Below, in pieces: positions 46,451-55,045 of a stretch of DNA of 64,000 nucleotides. Position 1 is the stretch's first letter. Every line of letters starts with the position of its first letter. Source of the DNA: Vibrio sp. SCSIO 43135 (lineage in GTDB: Bacteria > Pseudomonadota > Gammaproteobacteria > Enterobacterales > Vibrionaceae); assembly GCF_023716665.1 (NCBI RefSeq), contig NZ_CP071859.1, positions 682,001-746,000 of the forward strand, written 5' to 3'. The notes below the pieces were generated by a model that saw nothing but the letters and a program-made list of their open reading frames with translations, searched no databases and had not been told where the DNA came from. Both the position numbers and the translations under genes were made by a program.

Positions 46451-46711
46451 ATGAAACAGGGAATTCATCCTGAATACCGCACCGTGGTTTTTCACGATAC
46501 TAGCGTTGATGAGTACTTCTTAATTGGATCAACTCTACAGACTGAGCGCACGATTGAATGGAAGGATGGTAAAACTTACCCGTACTTTACGGTTGAAGTA
46601 TCCTCACAATCACATCCGTTTTATACCGGTAAGCAACGTGTGATTCAGAAAGAAGGTCGAGTTGCTAATTTCAATCGCCGATTTGGTCAGTTTGAAGCTG
46701 GAGGCAAATAA
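46451..46711 (+). CDS. rpmE2: Ribosomal protein L31 type B (zinc-independent)
   Basis: 86 residues with GAGAGGAAAGA before the [23 protein letters not shown] and [11 protein letters not shown] are the YkgM/L31B pattern; the zinc-binding CxxC of the main L31 is missing. Under zinc shortage this form replaces L31 on ribosomes and sets zinc free. Its stop overlaps the rpmJ2 start (TAATG). Confidence 0.96.
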   Translation: MKQGIHPEYRTVVFHDTSVDEYFLIGSTLQTERTIEWKDGKTYPYFTVEVSSQSHPFYTGKQRVIQKEGRVANFNRRFGQFEAGGK

Positions 46712-46836
46712 TGAAAGTCGTTAAATCTCTGCGTAGTGCAAAGGGTCGTCACCCGGATTGCCAAATCGTCAAACGCCGCGGAAGGCTCTACGTTATCTGT
46801 AAAACTAACCCTAGGTTCAAAGCCGTTCAGAAGTAA
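46711..46836 (+). CDS. rpmJ2: Ribosomal protein L36 type B (zinc-independent)
   Basis: 41 residues: [20 protein letters not shown], then [17 protein letters not shown]. This is the YkgO/L36B form with a large C-terminal part and without the full zinc ligand set of L36. Starts in a one-base overlap with rpmE2 and has GGAGG seven bases upstream. Same Zur-controlled operon. Confidence 0.95.
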   Translation: MKVVKSLRSAKGRHPDCQIVKRRGRLYVICKTNPRFKAVQK

Positions 46837-46864
46837 TACGCGACATAAAAGATCTATGAAATAT

Positions 46865-46895
46865 AAAAGCCAAGTTTATCGACTTGGCTTTTTTA
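46865..46895 (+). terminator. Terminator after rpmJ2
   Basis: AAAAGCCAAGT (46865-46875), loop TTATCG, ACTTGGCTTTT (46882-46892), T-run. Confidence 0.9.
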
Positions 46896-47267
46896 ATACG
46901 CAACCCAGAGAATACTTGGGTTTATGACCATTGCGTGACATCACAGTTTTAAAAATGACTAGGTCAAAAATTCTTAAGATCTATGAATTAAAACCGGTTC
47001 TATAGAAATAAGCGTTATATCAATAAAAATGGTTACAGGTGAGTCGCTTGAAAGTATTCATGGTGAGAATGTTTGGTGGTTTTTATGGCAAAAATTGTAT
47101 TTTTTTAGTTATTAGTTCTTTTAAAGCTGTTAAATGGTGGTTAATTATTAGGTTTTATGACATTTTTTGTTACATGTTGGGCTTCTGTTTATGTTCTCAG
47201 TCAAGTAACCTGCGCTCGCTTCGCTATAGATGGCGACGGCATAGGAATAACTACAAGGAGGGAACTG
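46896..47267. other. AT-rich gap before AbgT copy 3
   Basis: About 370 bases; short overlapping frames exist but none has a supported start or family. AAGGAGGG (47255-47262) is the Shine-Dalgarno of the next gene. No other signal seen. Confidence 0.4.
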
Positions 47268-48854
47268 ATGAGTTCATCAGCTTCGATTAAAAACAATTCA
47301 CCTAAGAAACCGATATTTACTCGTTTTCTAGATACAGTTGAATATTTGGGGAACCTTTTACCTCACCCAATCACTCTTTTTGCCATTTTCTGTCTTGCTA
47401 TCCTCGTAATGTCTGGCGTTGCTGGCTATTTTGAGGTTGCGGTTGCAGATCCACGTCCAGAAGGCGCGGCGGGTCGTGCTGCGGACGGTATGATTCAAGT
47501 GGTAAGCCTGCTCAACGCCGATGGTTTAGAGCTTATTGTAACTAACCTAGTGACAAACTTTGTTGGCTTCGCACCGTTAGGTACCGTATTGGTTGCGATG
47601 CTTGGTGTTGCCATTGCAGAACATTCTGGACTACTTTCTGCTGCAATGCGTGGCCTAGTCATGGGCGCTTCTCAGCGCATGGTTACAGTGACTGTCGTAT
47701 TCGCGGGTATCATTTCAAATACAGCATCTGAGCTTGGCTATGTGGTACTGATTCCACTGGCTGCGATGTTGTTCCACTCTTTAGGTCGCCACCCTCTTGC
47801 TGGTCTAGCGGCGGCATTTGCGGGTGTATCTGGTGGTTACTCTGCAAACCTTCTAATTGGTACGGTTGACCCACTGCTTTCAGGTATTACTGAAACTGCA
47901 GCTCAGATGATTGATCCAAACTACACTGTTGGCCCAGAAGTTAACTGGTACTTCATGTTTGTTTCAACCTTCTTCATTGCGATTACTGGTGCATTCGTTA
48001 CCGAGAAAATCGTTGAGCCTAAACTGGGCAAATACAATGACGAAGAAGCAGCAGAAGACCTATCTCAAGACAAAATGGGCAGCCTAACTGTACAAGAGAA
48101 GAAAGGCCTTAAATTAGCGGGTATCGCGGTACTGGTTGTTTCAGCTCTTCTTGCTTGGACGGTTGTTCCAGCAGACGGCATCTTGCGTTCAGACGCAGGT
48201 ACAGTTGCAGGCTCTCCATTCCTGAAAAGTATTGTAGCGTTTATCTTTGTGTTCTTCGCAGTACCAGGCTTCGTATACGGCCGTGTTGTAGGCACAATGA
48301 AAAACGATCGCGACGTGATTGATGCAATGTCGAAGTCGATGTCTTCAATGGGCATGTACATCGTATTAGTATTCTTTGCTGCTCAGTTCGTTGCTTTCTT
48401 CAAGTGGACTAACTTTGGTCAGGTATTCGCAGTTGCGGGTGCAGACTTCCTACAAAACATCGGTCTAACAGGCCCAATGTTGTTCTTCGCATTCATCCTA
48501 ATGTGTGGCTTCATTAACCTAATGATAGGTTCTGCTTCAGCGCAGTGGGCGGTTACAGCGCCAATCTTCGTTCCAATGCTGATGCTTGTTGGTTACGCAC
48601 CAGAAACGATTCAAGCGGCATACCGTATCGGTGATTCAACCACTAACATCATCACTCCAATGATGAGTTACTTCGGATTGATCCTTGCGGTAGCGACTCG
48701 TTACATGAAGAATCTAGGTATCGGTACGCTGATTGCGACCATGCTACCTTACTCAATCGTCTTCATTGTAGGCTGGAGCTTGTTGTTCTACCTATGGGTA
48801 TTCGTATTCGGTCTACCAGTAGGCCCTGGTGCGGCAACGTACTACACGCCTTAA
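47268..48854 (+). CDS. AbgT-family transporter (copy 3)
   Basis: 528 residues from the ATG at 47268, five bases after AAGGAGGG; the longer frame upstream is not supported. FLDTVEYLGNLLPHPITLF, FAPLGTVLVAMLGVAIAEHSG, SNTASELGYVVLIPL, GRHPLAGLAAAFAGVSGGYSANLLIGT and IGDSTTNIITPMMSYFG mark the family. It carries ASELGY where copies 1 and 2 have ADAGY, a difference in a conserved hairpin near the substrate site. Transports a p-aminobenzoyl-glutamate-like or drug-like compound by family inference. Confidence 0.9.
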   Translation: MSSSASIKNNSPKKPIFTRFLDTVEYLGNLLPHPITLFAIFCLAILVMSGVAGYFEVAVADPRPEGAAGRAADGMIQVVSLLNADGLELIVTNLVTNFVGFAPLGTVLVAMLGVAIAEHSGLLSAAMRGLVMGASQRMVTVTVVFAGIISNTASELGYVVLIPLAAMLFHSLGRHPLAGLAAAFAGVSGGYSANLLIGTVDPLLSGITETAAQMIDPNYTVGPEVNWYFMFVSTFFIAITGAFVTEKIVEPKLGKYNDEEAAEDLSQDKMGSLTVQEKKGLKLAGIAVLVVSALLAWTVVPADGILRSDAGTVAGSPFLKSIVAFIFVFFAVPGFVYGRVVGTMKNDRDVIDAMSKSMSSMGMYIVLVFFAAQFVAFFKWTNFGQVFAVAGADFLQNIGLTGPMLFFAFILMCGFINLMIGSASAQWAVTAPIFVPMLMLVGYAPETIQAAYRIGDSTTNIITPMMSYFGLILAVATRYMKNLGIGTLIATMLPYSIVFIVGWSLLFYLWVFVFGLPVGPGAATYYTP

Positions 48855-48873
48855 TTGATTCGAACTCGAATCT

Positions 48874-48904
48874 AAAAAGCCTGCGCATTGCGCAGGCTTT
48901 TTTA
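48874..48904. terminator. Terminator between AbgT copy 3 and the exported protein gene
   Basis: AAAAAGCCTGCGC (48874-48886), loop ATT, GCGCAGGCTTTTT (48890-48902): a perfect 13-bp stem. Confidence 0.92.
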
Positions 48905-48934
48905 TTTCTTATCTACTTACTTGCTTCTCCTGGA

Positions 48935-49858
48935 CTAATAGGAGTAGGTCATGATGATGTTGAAAATCTGCCTGCCTGGGCCACCCATGTATTCCAAGTT
49001 CAGCCCGTATGTTTTGGTGATATTCCAGTTCATACCAACTAAGGCTGAGTAATCTTCTGCACTTTCTTGTGACAATTGGTAAGAAAGTTCTTCAACGCCT
49101 AGCGCATTATCTTCTTTAGTTAAGCCTTCGCTGTGCATGTACGCACCACCGATATAGGGGAAAACGTTGCCCCAACTTTCAGTTTGGATCAGCTTACCCA
49201 CTCGCGGGCTAAACAAAATGGTTTTGGTATTGGTACGTTCATCGTCGGTGCGAGATTGAGTCATGCTGGCGGGCAACACATATGTGAAGTCACCCAGTTG
49301 GCCAACGAAGTTCATCGAGAAGCCCCAGTTCGTACCTTCTACATCAGGGGTAAACTCTGGTGTGGTGATAAAGTCTTGTTGGCACAGCTTGGGCCTATTC
49401 TCACAAATATCGAATAGAGAAGTAGGGATGGTGGCGGTGAGTGCAGTGCCACCATCAAATCGCCCTACATGGACACCCATTTGTAAAAATGGAAACACCC
49501 ATGCTGCAGCGCGGATTTGCATACTTTTACTTTCAATCTCAGGAGTACCAAACGACACTTGAGAAAGATCGAATCTGTCGCCTAAGTTTACATCTCCAAC
49601 TTGGACGCCAAGGTCGTACATGTTGATGTCTTGCTTGGAGGAATTACCAATCAGGGAGATCGAAAACGGTAAGGGGAGTGAATAACCTAAATCGATGGCT
49701 TCTTGGGCGTGGAATGGCAGTGCGTGCTCCCACTTCTTATTGAGCTTTTCTTGGGTTTCGGCATCGGGGAAGTCGACGCGGGCACCTTCTTCTCCCCATG
49801 CAAATGTCGAGCTAGCAGCCAGTGCTGCGTATGCAGCAAGCTTAGTGAGTTTAGTCAT
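48935..49858 (-). CDS. Exported beta-strand-rich protein, probable outer-membrane protein
   Basis: 307 residues. Signal peptide (MTKLTKLAAYAALAASSTFAWG), then alternating strand patterns, a cysteine pair DICENRPKLCQQD, and a C-terminal NIIMTYSY ending in an aromatic residue as in BAM substrates. I do not recognise a specific family. It starts nine bases after the stop of the Omp85-like gene, so the two are probably co-transcribed and may work together in the outer membrane. Confidence 0.7.
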   Translation of the reverse strand: MTKLTKLAAYAALAASSTFAWGEEGARVDFPDAETQEKLNKKWEHALPFHAQEAIDLGYSLPLPFSISLIGNSSKQDINMYDLGVQVGDVNLGDRFDLSQVSFGTPEIESKSMQIRAAAWVFPFLQMGVHVGRFDGGTALTATIPTSLFDICENRPKLCQQDFITTPEFTPDVEGTNWGFSMNFVGQLGDFTYVLPASMTQSRTDDERTNTKTILFSPRVGKLIQTESWGNVFPYIGGAYMHSEGLTKEDNALGVEELSYQLSQESAEDYSALVGMNWNITKTYGLNLEYMGGPGRQIFNIIMTYSY

Positions 49859-49867
49859 CGTTACCCC

Positions 49868-51031
49868 CTAGAATGCTTCGTTGATCGACAAGTACAAGCC
49901 TTGAGCATCATTGGAACCAAAGCCAAGGTCGACGCGGACATTCATGCGGGGTTGGAGTTCGTAGCGGTAACCTACACCATAGCTGTAGATTTGCTCTTGA
50001 TACAGCTCGCTGGTGTGCTCTGCTGTACTGGCAATTCCCGCCCATAAGGTAAAGCCGTGCTTGGTGTAATCACCATCACTTAAGAAAGATTGGCGGTACT
50101 CCATCGTGTGCTCAACACTGTGCATGTCGCGGTATCGCCCATAGTAGATCCCTCGCATCGAATCTTGACCACCAAATGTGGGCAGCTCGTAATACGGAAC
50201 ATCACCGGAGCTGAAGTTGGCTGTGTTGAGAAAAGCGAAGGTGGAGCCTTTCACCGGTGTCCAGTAGAAGCGATAGTCCGCTTCCATTTTTTCAAAATTG
50301 GAATCACTGCCAATGTTGTCTTGATAATTGGCATACTCAAGGCTAAAAAACTGGCCCTTTCGAGCATTGACAGCAACATCGCGAGTATCCCACTGCAACG
50401 CAATACCAAGCCCGAGAGCAAAAGGGTTCTCTTGGCCGTAAATGAAATCAGCATCCTGTGCGACAGTGCTAGACACCGACTCCTCGATTGCTTTTTTGTA
50501 CTGCAATCGCAAGATAGGACCTAGGTAGATATTGTTGCCTAGGTGAGCACCAAGGTCGGCGTTATAGGTAATGAAGTCGTAGTCGACGAGATTCTGGTCA
50601 TCTTTGCCGTTGTTTTTACCCGATTCATAGCCTGTGCCGAAGTAATACAGGCTCTGTTTGCCCATCGATAGCTGGCCGAAGTAGCGGAAACGATTTTGCT
50701 TGGAAAAGATTTTTTGTTTTGAGCGAATACCGAAACCAACACCACTGTCCATCTCGTTGGCAACCCCAACCAATGTAACCGATGAACGTTGAGTTGAATC
50801 TGGATCTTTTGGCGCAGCGTTGAAGGAATACAACCCACCAATGGCCAGCATAAAGCCAGTTTCAGGCATGTAAGCCGGACCACCCAGCAAGGAAAATAGA
50901 CCATTGTCTTTTTCGGCCGGTGTGGTTGCCAGAACGGGATCTTCTTGAGCATGCGAGGCGGTAGAAAAACAGAAAAGCAGGGAGCATATCCATTGCAACG
51001 AGCCAAAAATCGTCGTTGTATTGCGTAGCAT
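49868..51031 (-). CDS. Omp85-superfamily beta-barrel without POTRA domains
   Basis: 387 residues: signal peptide (cleavage near ASHA-QE), then directly a barrel domain. GGQDSMRGIYYGRYRDMHS resembles the L6-loop (VRGY/F) motif of BamA/TamA-type barrels, followed by EYRQSFLSDG and VDLGFGSNDAQGLYLSIN with a C-terminal Phe. BamA and TamA have N-terminal POTRA repeats; here only about 30-40 residues precede the barrel, so it belongs to the short surface-antigen group. Role unknown. First gene of a two-gene unit with the exported protein downstream. Confidence 0.78.
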   Translation of the reverse strand: MLRNTTTIFGSLQWICSLLFCFSTASHAQEDPVLATTPAEKDNGLFSLLGGPAYMPETGFMLAIGGLYSFNAAPKDPDSTQRSSVTLVGVANEMDSGVGFGIRSKQKIFSKQNRFRYFGQLSMGKQSLYYFGTGYESGKNNGKDDQNLVDYDFITYNADLGAHLGNNIYLGPILRLQYKKAIEESVSSTVAQDADFIYGQENPFALGLGIALQWDTRDVAVNARKGQFFSLEYANYQDNIGSDSNFEKMEADYRFYWTPVKGSTFAFLNTANFSSGDVPYYELPTFGGQDSMRGIYYGRYRDMHSVEHTMEYRQSFLSDGDYTKHGFTLWAGIASTAEHTSELYQEQIYSYGVGYRYELQPRMNVRVDLGFGSNDAQGLYLSINEAF

Positions 51032-51152
51032 GGTGCACTCTTAGGTTCGCTAAAAGAGAGAAGTATCTATATCTGAGCTACGACTAGGTAATGAACTGTT
51101 TTTATATCTGGTATGCGTTAGGCGTATATTCTTTATCTAACAAAGGGTTAAT

Positions 51153-51181
51153 CGCCATTATGAACATTGTTCAAAATGGCG
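51153..51181. other. Imperfect inverted repeat between yaiI and the Omp85-like gene
   Basis: CGCCATT (51153-51159) with AATGGCG (51175-51181), inner TGAAC/GTTCA. There is no T-run on either side, so it may be an operator or a weak terminator for yaiI. Confidence 0.35.
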
Positions 51182-51199
51182 AGAGTCGTAATAATTGGG

Positions 51200-51649
51200 T
51201 TATTTAGGTCTTTTCGCGAGGATTTTATCTAGGTGATTAGCAAACTCTCTACGCTCTGTTTGAGACAGTGCGCTAGGACCGCCAGTTTGAATACCACTTG
51301 ATCGCATTGTATCCATAAAGTCGCGGATATTAAGTCGCGCTTTGATGGTGTCTTTCGTATAAAGCTCTCCGCGAGAGCTTAATGCCTGGCCCCCTTTGGT
51401 GATCACTTCATCGGCGAGCGGGATGTCAGAGGTAATCACTAGGTCGCCTGCTTCGGTGCGTTTTACGATCTCGTTATCAGCAATATCAAAGCCGCTCGGA
51501 ACTTGCAGAGAATGGATATTGTCACGTTTGGGTACTGGGACTACATGGTTAGCAACAAAGGTACATTGTACGCCGGTACGTTCTGCTGCACGGACGATAG
51601 TTTCGCGGATCACTTTTGGACACGCGTCGGCATCTACCCATATTTTCAT
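51200..51649 (-). CDS. yaiI: YaiI/YqxD family (UPF0178) protein
   Basis: 149 residues: [62 protein letters not shown] and [14 protein letters not shown] all follow the UPF0178 pattern. A PIN-like fold with conserved Asp residues (DADACP) has been suggested for the family; activity is not known to me. The start overlaps by one base the stop of a coiled-coil protein gene. Confidence 0.88.
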   Translation of the reverse strand: MKIWVDADACPKVIRETIVRAAERTGVQCTFVANHVVPVPKRDNIHSLQVPSGFDIADNEIVKRTEAGDLVITSDIPLADEVITKGGQALSSRGELYTKDTIKARLNIRDFMDTMRSSGIQTGGPSALSQTERREFANHLDKILAKRPK

Positions 51650-51942
51650 TAATCGTTTTTCTCTTCTAGTTGAGCTTCCAACGCAGCAACGCGCTGGGTG
51701 AGGGCGGCAATTTGCTGCTCGAGAGCGGCTATTTTGTCCTGGCCGTCATCAGTTTTCACTGCGACTTCGACTTTAGGTACACGGTTTGCTGCTTTCCAGC
51801 TCTTGATGGTAGTGATCAGTGCTGGCATAGGTACCGAGGTCGTTAAGCGAGATTTCACTAAGGCGACGGTGGGTTCTTTTCCTTGTGCGGCTAAACCTGC
51901 AAGGATGGTTTCTAGCTCTTTTGTTACGTCTTGAGTCAGCAT
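51649..51942 (-). CDS. Small coiled-coil protein upstream of yaiI
   Basis: 97 residues. The first half, [20 protein letters not shown] and [18 protein letters not shown], resembles the helix-turn-helix-like N-terminal part of KfrA-type DNA-binding proteins (weak, by eye). The second half (about 68-95) is a heptad repeat [20 protein letters not shown] that would form a coiled coil. Overlaps yaiI in TTAATG, so they are translationally coupled. Function unknown. Confidence 0.65.
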   Translation of the reverse strand: MLTQDVTKELETILAGLAAQGKEPTVALVKSRLTTSVPMPALITTIKSWKAANRVPKVEVAVKTDDGQDKIAALEQQIAALTQRVAALEAQLEEKND

Positions 51943-52021
51943 GTTTAGCTCCTATATCTGCTTTAACGCTGATAATACGCGTTAAGGTCAAATTAAGCGA
52001 ATATCAAAAGTGCCTTATAGG

Positions 52022-52039
52022 TGTGAGAGATCTCGCACA
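52022..52039 (+). promoter_or_regulatory. VarA/UvrY (GacA-type) upstream activating box
   Basis: TGTGAG-AGATCT-CGCACA, an 18-bp near-palindrome like the UvrY site of E. coli csrB (TGTGAGAGATCTCTTACA) and the GacA consensus TGTAAG-N6-CTTACA. Its centre is about 169 bases before the predicted csrB start, the same kind of distance as in E. coli. Confidence 0.8.
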
Positions 52040-52164
52040 GCCGTTGTGCGACAAAAGCAGAATTTGCGCAAGAGATTAGTGTGGTGTTTGTCTAACTTTA
52101 TGAAAAATAAGCATTAGATGAGTTGTTTATGAATTGTTAAGGGAAAAAATGTGATAGCACCGGA

Positions 52165-52192
52165 TTGTTCTATTTCTGAAAAGGCGTAAATT
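52165..52192 (+). promoter_or_regulatory. Predicted csrB core promoter
   Basis: TTGTTC (52165-52170), 16-base spacer, TAAATT (52187-52192). The start would be near 52200, at GTCGGAAGGA, similar to the GTCGACAGGG start of E. coli CsrB. Confidence 0.55.
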
Positions 52193-52199
52193 AAACCCT

Positions 52200-52577
52200 G
52201 TCGGAAGGAACTGACACGGAACAGGAAAGGCCCAAGGATTTGGTCATCTTCAGGACGAAGATATGGTTGTTTAGGATAAATAGCCAAGTAAGGATGCCGG
52301 GACATTGTAAGGACGCAACAGTTAACAGGACGTTAGCTGCAAAGGAATGACAATGGACACCTCTAGGATGAGGAAGGACACCGCTTAAGGATAAGTGATG
52401 CGCGCTAACGGGGAATAGTTAGCTTTTAGGAAGAATAGGACACCGCTAGGACGGCGACGTACGGATAAAGCTGAAGGACTCAGCACTATTATGGATGATG
52501 CATGGAGCACACATTAGTAGCCGGACTGCTGCGAGTAAGACTATAGCCCCGATACGAAAGTGTCGGGGCTTTCTTTT
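52200..52577 (+). ncRNA. csrB: CsrB-family small RNA (CsrA sponge)
   Basis: About 378 nt with roughly 25 GGA motifs, many as AGGA or AAGGA in hairpin loops (for example TCAGGACGAAG, CTCTAGGATGAGG, CCGCTAGGACGGCG). It ends in the terminator AGCCCCGATAC-GAAA-GTGTCGGGGCT followed by TTCTTTTT (52545-52577). CsrB-type RNAs bind many CsrA dimers and relieve CsrA control; in vibrios several copies link the VarS/VarA system to quorum sensing and virulence. Which of csrB, csrC or csrD this copy is cannot be decided here. No protein frame fits. Confidence 0.92.
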
Positions 52578-52815
52578 TGGTGCATAGTCACTTCTCTAAC
52601 TTTTTATAAAAACATCAATTACAACGACTAAAAAGTATCCTAGATCAATTACATACCAGTTGAGTTAGTTTAATTTTCGGCTTTCAATTATCAGCCTATG
52701 CCTATCAAAGAACGTATATGAAACGTCAGTAGGTGATACGGCTGTGATGCGGTTTCTTTGCGCGGATATTTTCGCGTGAAGAAGCATGTCTATGTGCTGC
52801 TATCAAGGATTGAGT

Positions 52816-53322
52816 GTGACTATAGTGACAAGAAGAATGCTTCTTCTTCCATACAATGAGTCGTTACAGTCAGAGTTTCTGATGTTGAACTGCTGCGCCA
52901 AAAATAGGGCCGAAATGAATGGTCCGCACTCTGTATCGTCCGCCAAACAACTATTTGATAAAGTCCTTAATGACCCTAATACCTACAGTATGGCTGTGCT
53001 AGATAGCCATACTCGAGAGTACATGGGGCATGTTTTTGTTTGCCAATTGGACACGGCGCCTGAATTAGGCTTTATCTTTGATAAGGCGTATTGGGGGCAA
53101 GGGTTTGCTTATGAAGCGCTGAAAGCATTCTTTCCGAAAGCGTGCCGAGAATTAAAGTTAAATAGGGTGATAGCTACTGCCAATACTCATCACGAAGCTT
53201 CGATTAAGTTATTAAGTAAACTTGGATTTAAGCATTCAGGCCAGCAAAAAGATTTGTACGGGCCTTATTATGAATTTGTATTTACATCCGATGTGGCGGT
53301 AGATGAAAGTTCATTGGCCTAA
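52816..53322 (+). CDS. GNAT-family N-acetyltransferase
   Basis: 168 residues from the GTG at 52816, six bases after AAGGA; the ATG ten codons upstream is less supported. TIVTRRMLLLPYNESLQSEF opening is typical of RimJ/RimL-like GNATs, then ELGFIFDKAYWGQGFAYEAL (acetyl-CoA motif A, Q-x-x-G-x-A/G type), LNRVIATANTHHEASIKLLSKLGF and YEFVF. It transfers an acetyl group to an amine of unknown identity. Single gene downstream of csrB. Confidence 0.85.
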   Translation: MTIVTRRMLLLPYNESLQSEFLMLNCCAKNRAEMNGPHSVSSAKQLFDKVLNDPNTYSMAVLDSHTREYMGHVFVCQLDTAPELGFIFDKAYWGQGFAYEALKAFFPKACRELKLNRVIATANTHHEASIKLLSKLGFKHSGQQKDLYGPYYEFVFTSDVAVDESSLA

Positions 53323-53581
53323 AGCCTACCATGATCAACTCACCTTGGTAGCAATCGTCTCCTAAGGCGGAAAATTCAAACTGATATGTTGTATGCCAAC
53401 GCCAGCTTCCTGCTGGCGTTTTTAGTTTATGCTGCCCGAAAGCCACACTGATAAGTTGAAGATCAAGCTGATCGCATTTACGGCTGATTGCGGCTTTAGC
53501 CAGTTCCGATTGGCGGCGTTGTTGCCAGAAAAGAAAGCAGACAAAGCTGAGTCCCAGTATCGCCAGAAGATCTCCAAACAT
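53282..53581 (-). CDS. DUF3301 family membrane-anchored small protein
   Basis: 99 residues: one N-terminal transmembrane helix (LLAILGLSFVCFLFWQQRRQ) then AKAAISRKCDQLDLQLISVAFGQHKL, WRWHTTYQFEFSALGDDCYQGEL, all DUF3301 hallmarks. The last 41 bases overlap the end of the GNAT gene on the other strand. It follows DUF3549 with 11 bases between them, so they form a unit. Function unknown. Confidence 0.85.
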   Translation of the reverse strand: MFGDLLAILGLSFVCFLFWQQRRQSELAKAAISRKCDQLDLQLISVAFGQHKLKTPAGSWRWHTTYQFEFSALGDDCYQGELIMVGFRPMNFHLPPHRM

Positions 53582-53592
53582 ATGTGCTCCTG

Positions 53593-54630
53593 TTAGCCCT
53601 TAGCGGCTTGCTGAAGGTTAACCAAGGCTTTTGCCAGCTCTGGAGATGGATTTGAGTGCAGCAGTGGTAGCAGTACCATGCGCAGCTCAGGTAGCATAAC
53701 CAAATCCGCAAATAGCTGATTGAAAAGCGATTGATTGCCCGTTTGAGCCAAACGCAGCAAGAATTGTTCTGCGGTATTTTCAAGCGCTAGCAAGTGCCAA
53801 GCTCGGCCTGCAATTCCGATCAATACTTCTTGATGGCTCAAGCGTGGGCTAGAAAGAATTTGCTGCACCAGTGGAAGCGAGAGTTTGTCTTCCGCACCCG
53901 CTAGAGCTCGAGCTAAAGCGGATAACAAGAACAGATCTGGCTCGTCAGACTGAATCTGTGACTCGGCGAGTTCGGCAATTCTGCCAGCAAGTTTTGCTGG
54001 TAAGTCAGTATGTTCTAATGCACCTAACAGGGCGTAAAGAGGTTCACTAGGAAGGTGTTTCAGCGCTTTACGTACATTTACACCATTTTGCTCGATGCTT
54101 AATCGAGCACACAGGTCAGTAATTCCTTGTAGGCCAACGGTTTGCCAGTTATCCCACCCTAGATCACCAGTGAAGTAATGCTGCGCATGCTCGTAATATT
54201 GGCTGGTCGGCAAGTCTAGTTGTGCACGGACTTGGCTGTGAAAAACCGCCATTTTGTCGTCTTTTGGTTTAAACGTATACGGGTTGTTAGACAGTTTTTC
54301 TTGTTGCTCTTCACTCATCTCTTTATTTAGCCTAGTGCCCATGGCTTCAATGACGTATTTGAGGAAGTTACCAATATCGGCTTGCTTGAGTAAGCCACGC
54401 TCGTCTAAGTCAAACTTGAGAAACCAGATCCAAGGCTGGTTGTCTTCGTTCCAATAAGCGATAGCTAAATGCGCTTTTCTTTGCAGTGGAAAAGGGTATG
54501 GATGTTGGCCTTTTTCAACATTCTCAAATAACGGGTTGTCGATGGTTTTAATGCGGCGGCCCAAATCGAAGATTTTGTACTGGCAGCCACTGTTTTGAAG
54601 AAGTTGAGTGAGAGTATGAATGGTATCCAT
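53593..54630 (-). CDS. DUF3549 family protein
   Basis: 345 residues: MDTIHTLTQLLQNSGCQYKI, FDLGRRIKTIDNPLFENVEK, QPWIWFLKFDLDERGLLKQADIGNF and a long helical C-terminal half (DKLSLPLVQQILSS, LLLRLAQTGNQSLF). This matches the DUF3549 proteins of vibrios and relatives. No catalytic motif recognised. Divergent from yqcC and co-directional with DUF3301. Confidence 0.85.
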   Translation of the reverse strand: MDTIHTLTQLLQNSGCQYKIFDLGRRIKTIDNPLFENVEKGQHPYPFPLQRKAHLAIAYWNEDNQPWIWFLKFDLDERGLLKQADIGNFLKYVIEAMGTRLNKEMSEEQQEKLSNNPYTFKPKDDKMAVFHSQVRAQLDLPTSQYYEHAQHYFTGDLGWDNWQTVGLQGITDLCARLSIEQNGVNVRKALKHLPSEPLYALLGALEHTDLPAKLAGRIAELAESQIQSDEPDLFLLSALARALAGAEDKLSLPLVQQILSSPRLSHQEVLIGIAGRAWHLLALENTAEQFLLRLAQTGNQSLFNQLFADLVMLPELRMVLLPLLHSNPSPELAKALVNLQQAAKG

Positions 54631-54730
54631 GGAAAATTGTGTCCTAACTGCATTTGTCTAATAGATGGTATCCTATGGCCCAATTTCAAGGTCCTGCACC
54701 CAAATAACTTCAAGATACTTTGAGCAATTG

Positions 54731-55045
54731 ATGACACAGACTGAATCAATATTAGCGTTACTCGACGCACTTCAAACTGAGTTGAGCCAACAAAATCTTT
54801 GGCAAACCGTTCCCCCAACTGATGAGGCGTTAGCCAGCGAACAGCCTTTCGCGATTGATACGCTCGCTCCGCACGAGTGGCTACAGTGGATTTTTATCGC
54901 CAAACTGCATTGGATGCATTCGCAGAATATGCCGTTGCCCAAAGGGTTTGAAGTCACACCTTACTTTGAACAAGTTTGGCAAGAGAAGCCTGAGTATCGT
55001 CAACTGTTGGTGATACTGAACAAGATTGATGAGGCGTGTGCCTGA
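54731..55045 (+). CDS. yqcC: YqcC family protein (DUF446)
   Basis: 104 residues from the ATG at 54731 (MTQTESILALLDALQTEL). The DUF446 pattern is LSQQNLWQTVPPTDEALASE, PFAIDTLAPHEWLQWIFIAK, and LPKGFEVTPYFEQ. All-helical small protein without known function. Its stop overlaps the truC start (TGATG), the same gene pair as in E. coli. Confidence 0.9.
   Translation: MTQTESILALLDALQTELSQQNLWQTVPPTDEALASEQPFAIDTLAPHEWLQWIFIAKLHWMHSQNMPLPKGFEVTPYFEQVWQEKPEYRQLLVILNKIDEACA

Noticed and set aside
47039..47290. 83-codon frame before AbgT copy 3
   Set aside because: AT-driven composition rich in Trp, Phe and Arg, overlaps the start of the transporter in another frame, and no family is recognised.
52114..52305. 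63-codon minus-strand frame
   Set aside because: It lies across the csrB promoter and 5' end, which are explained by the sRNA.
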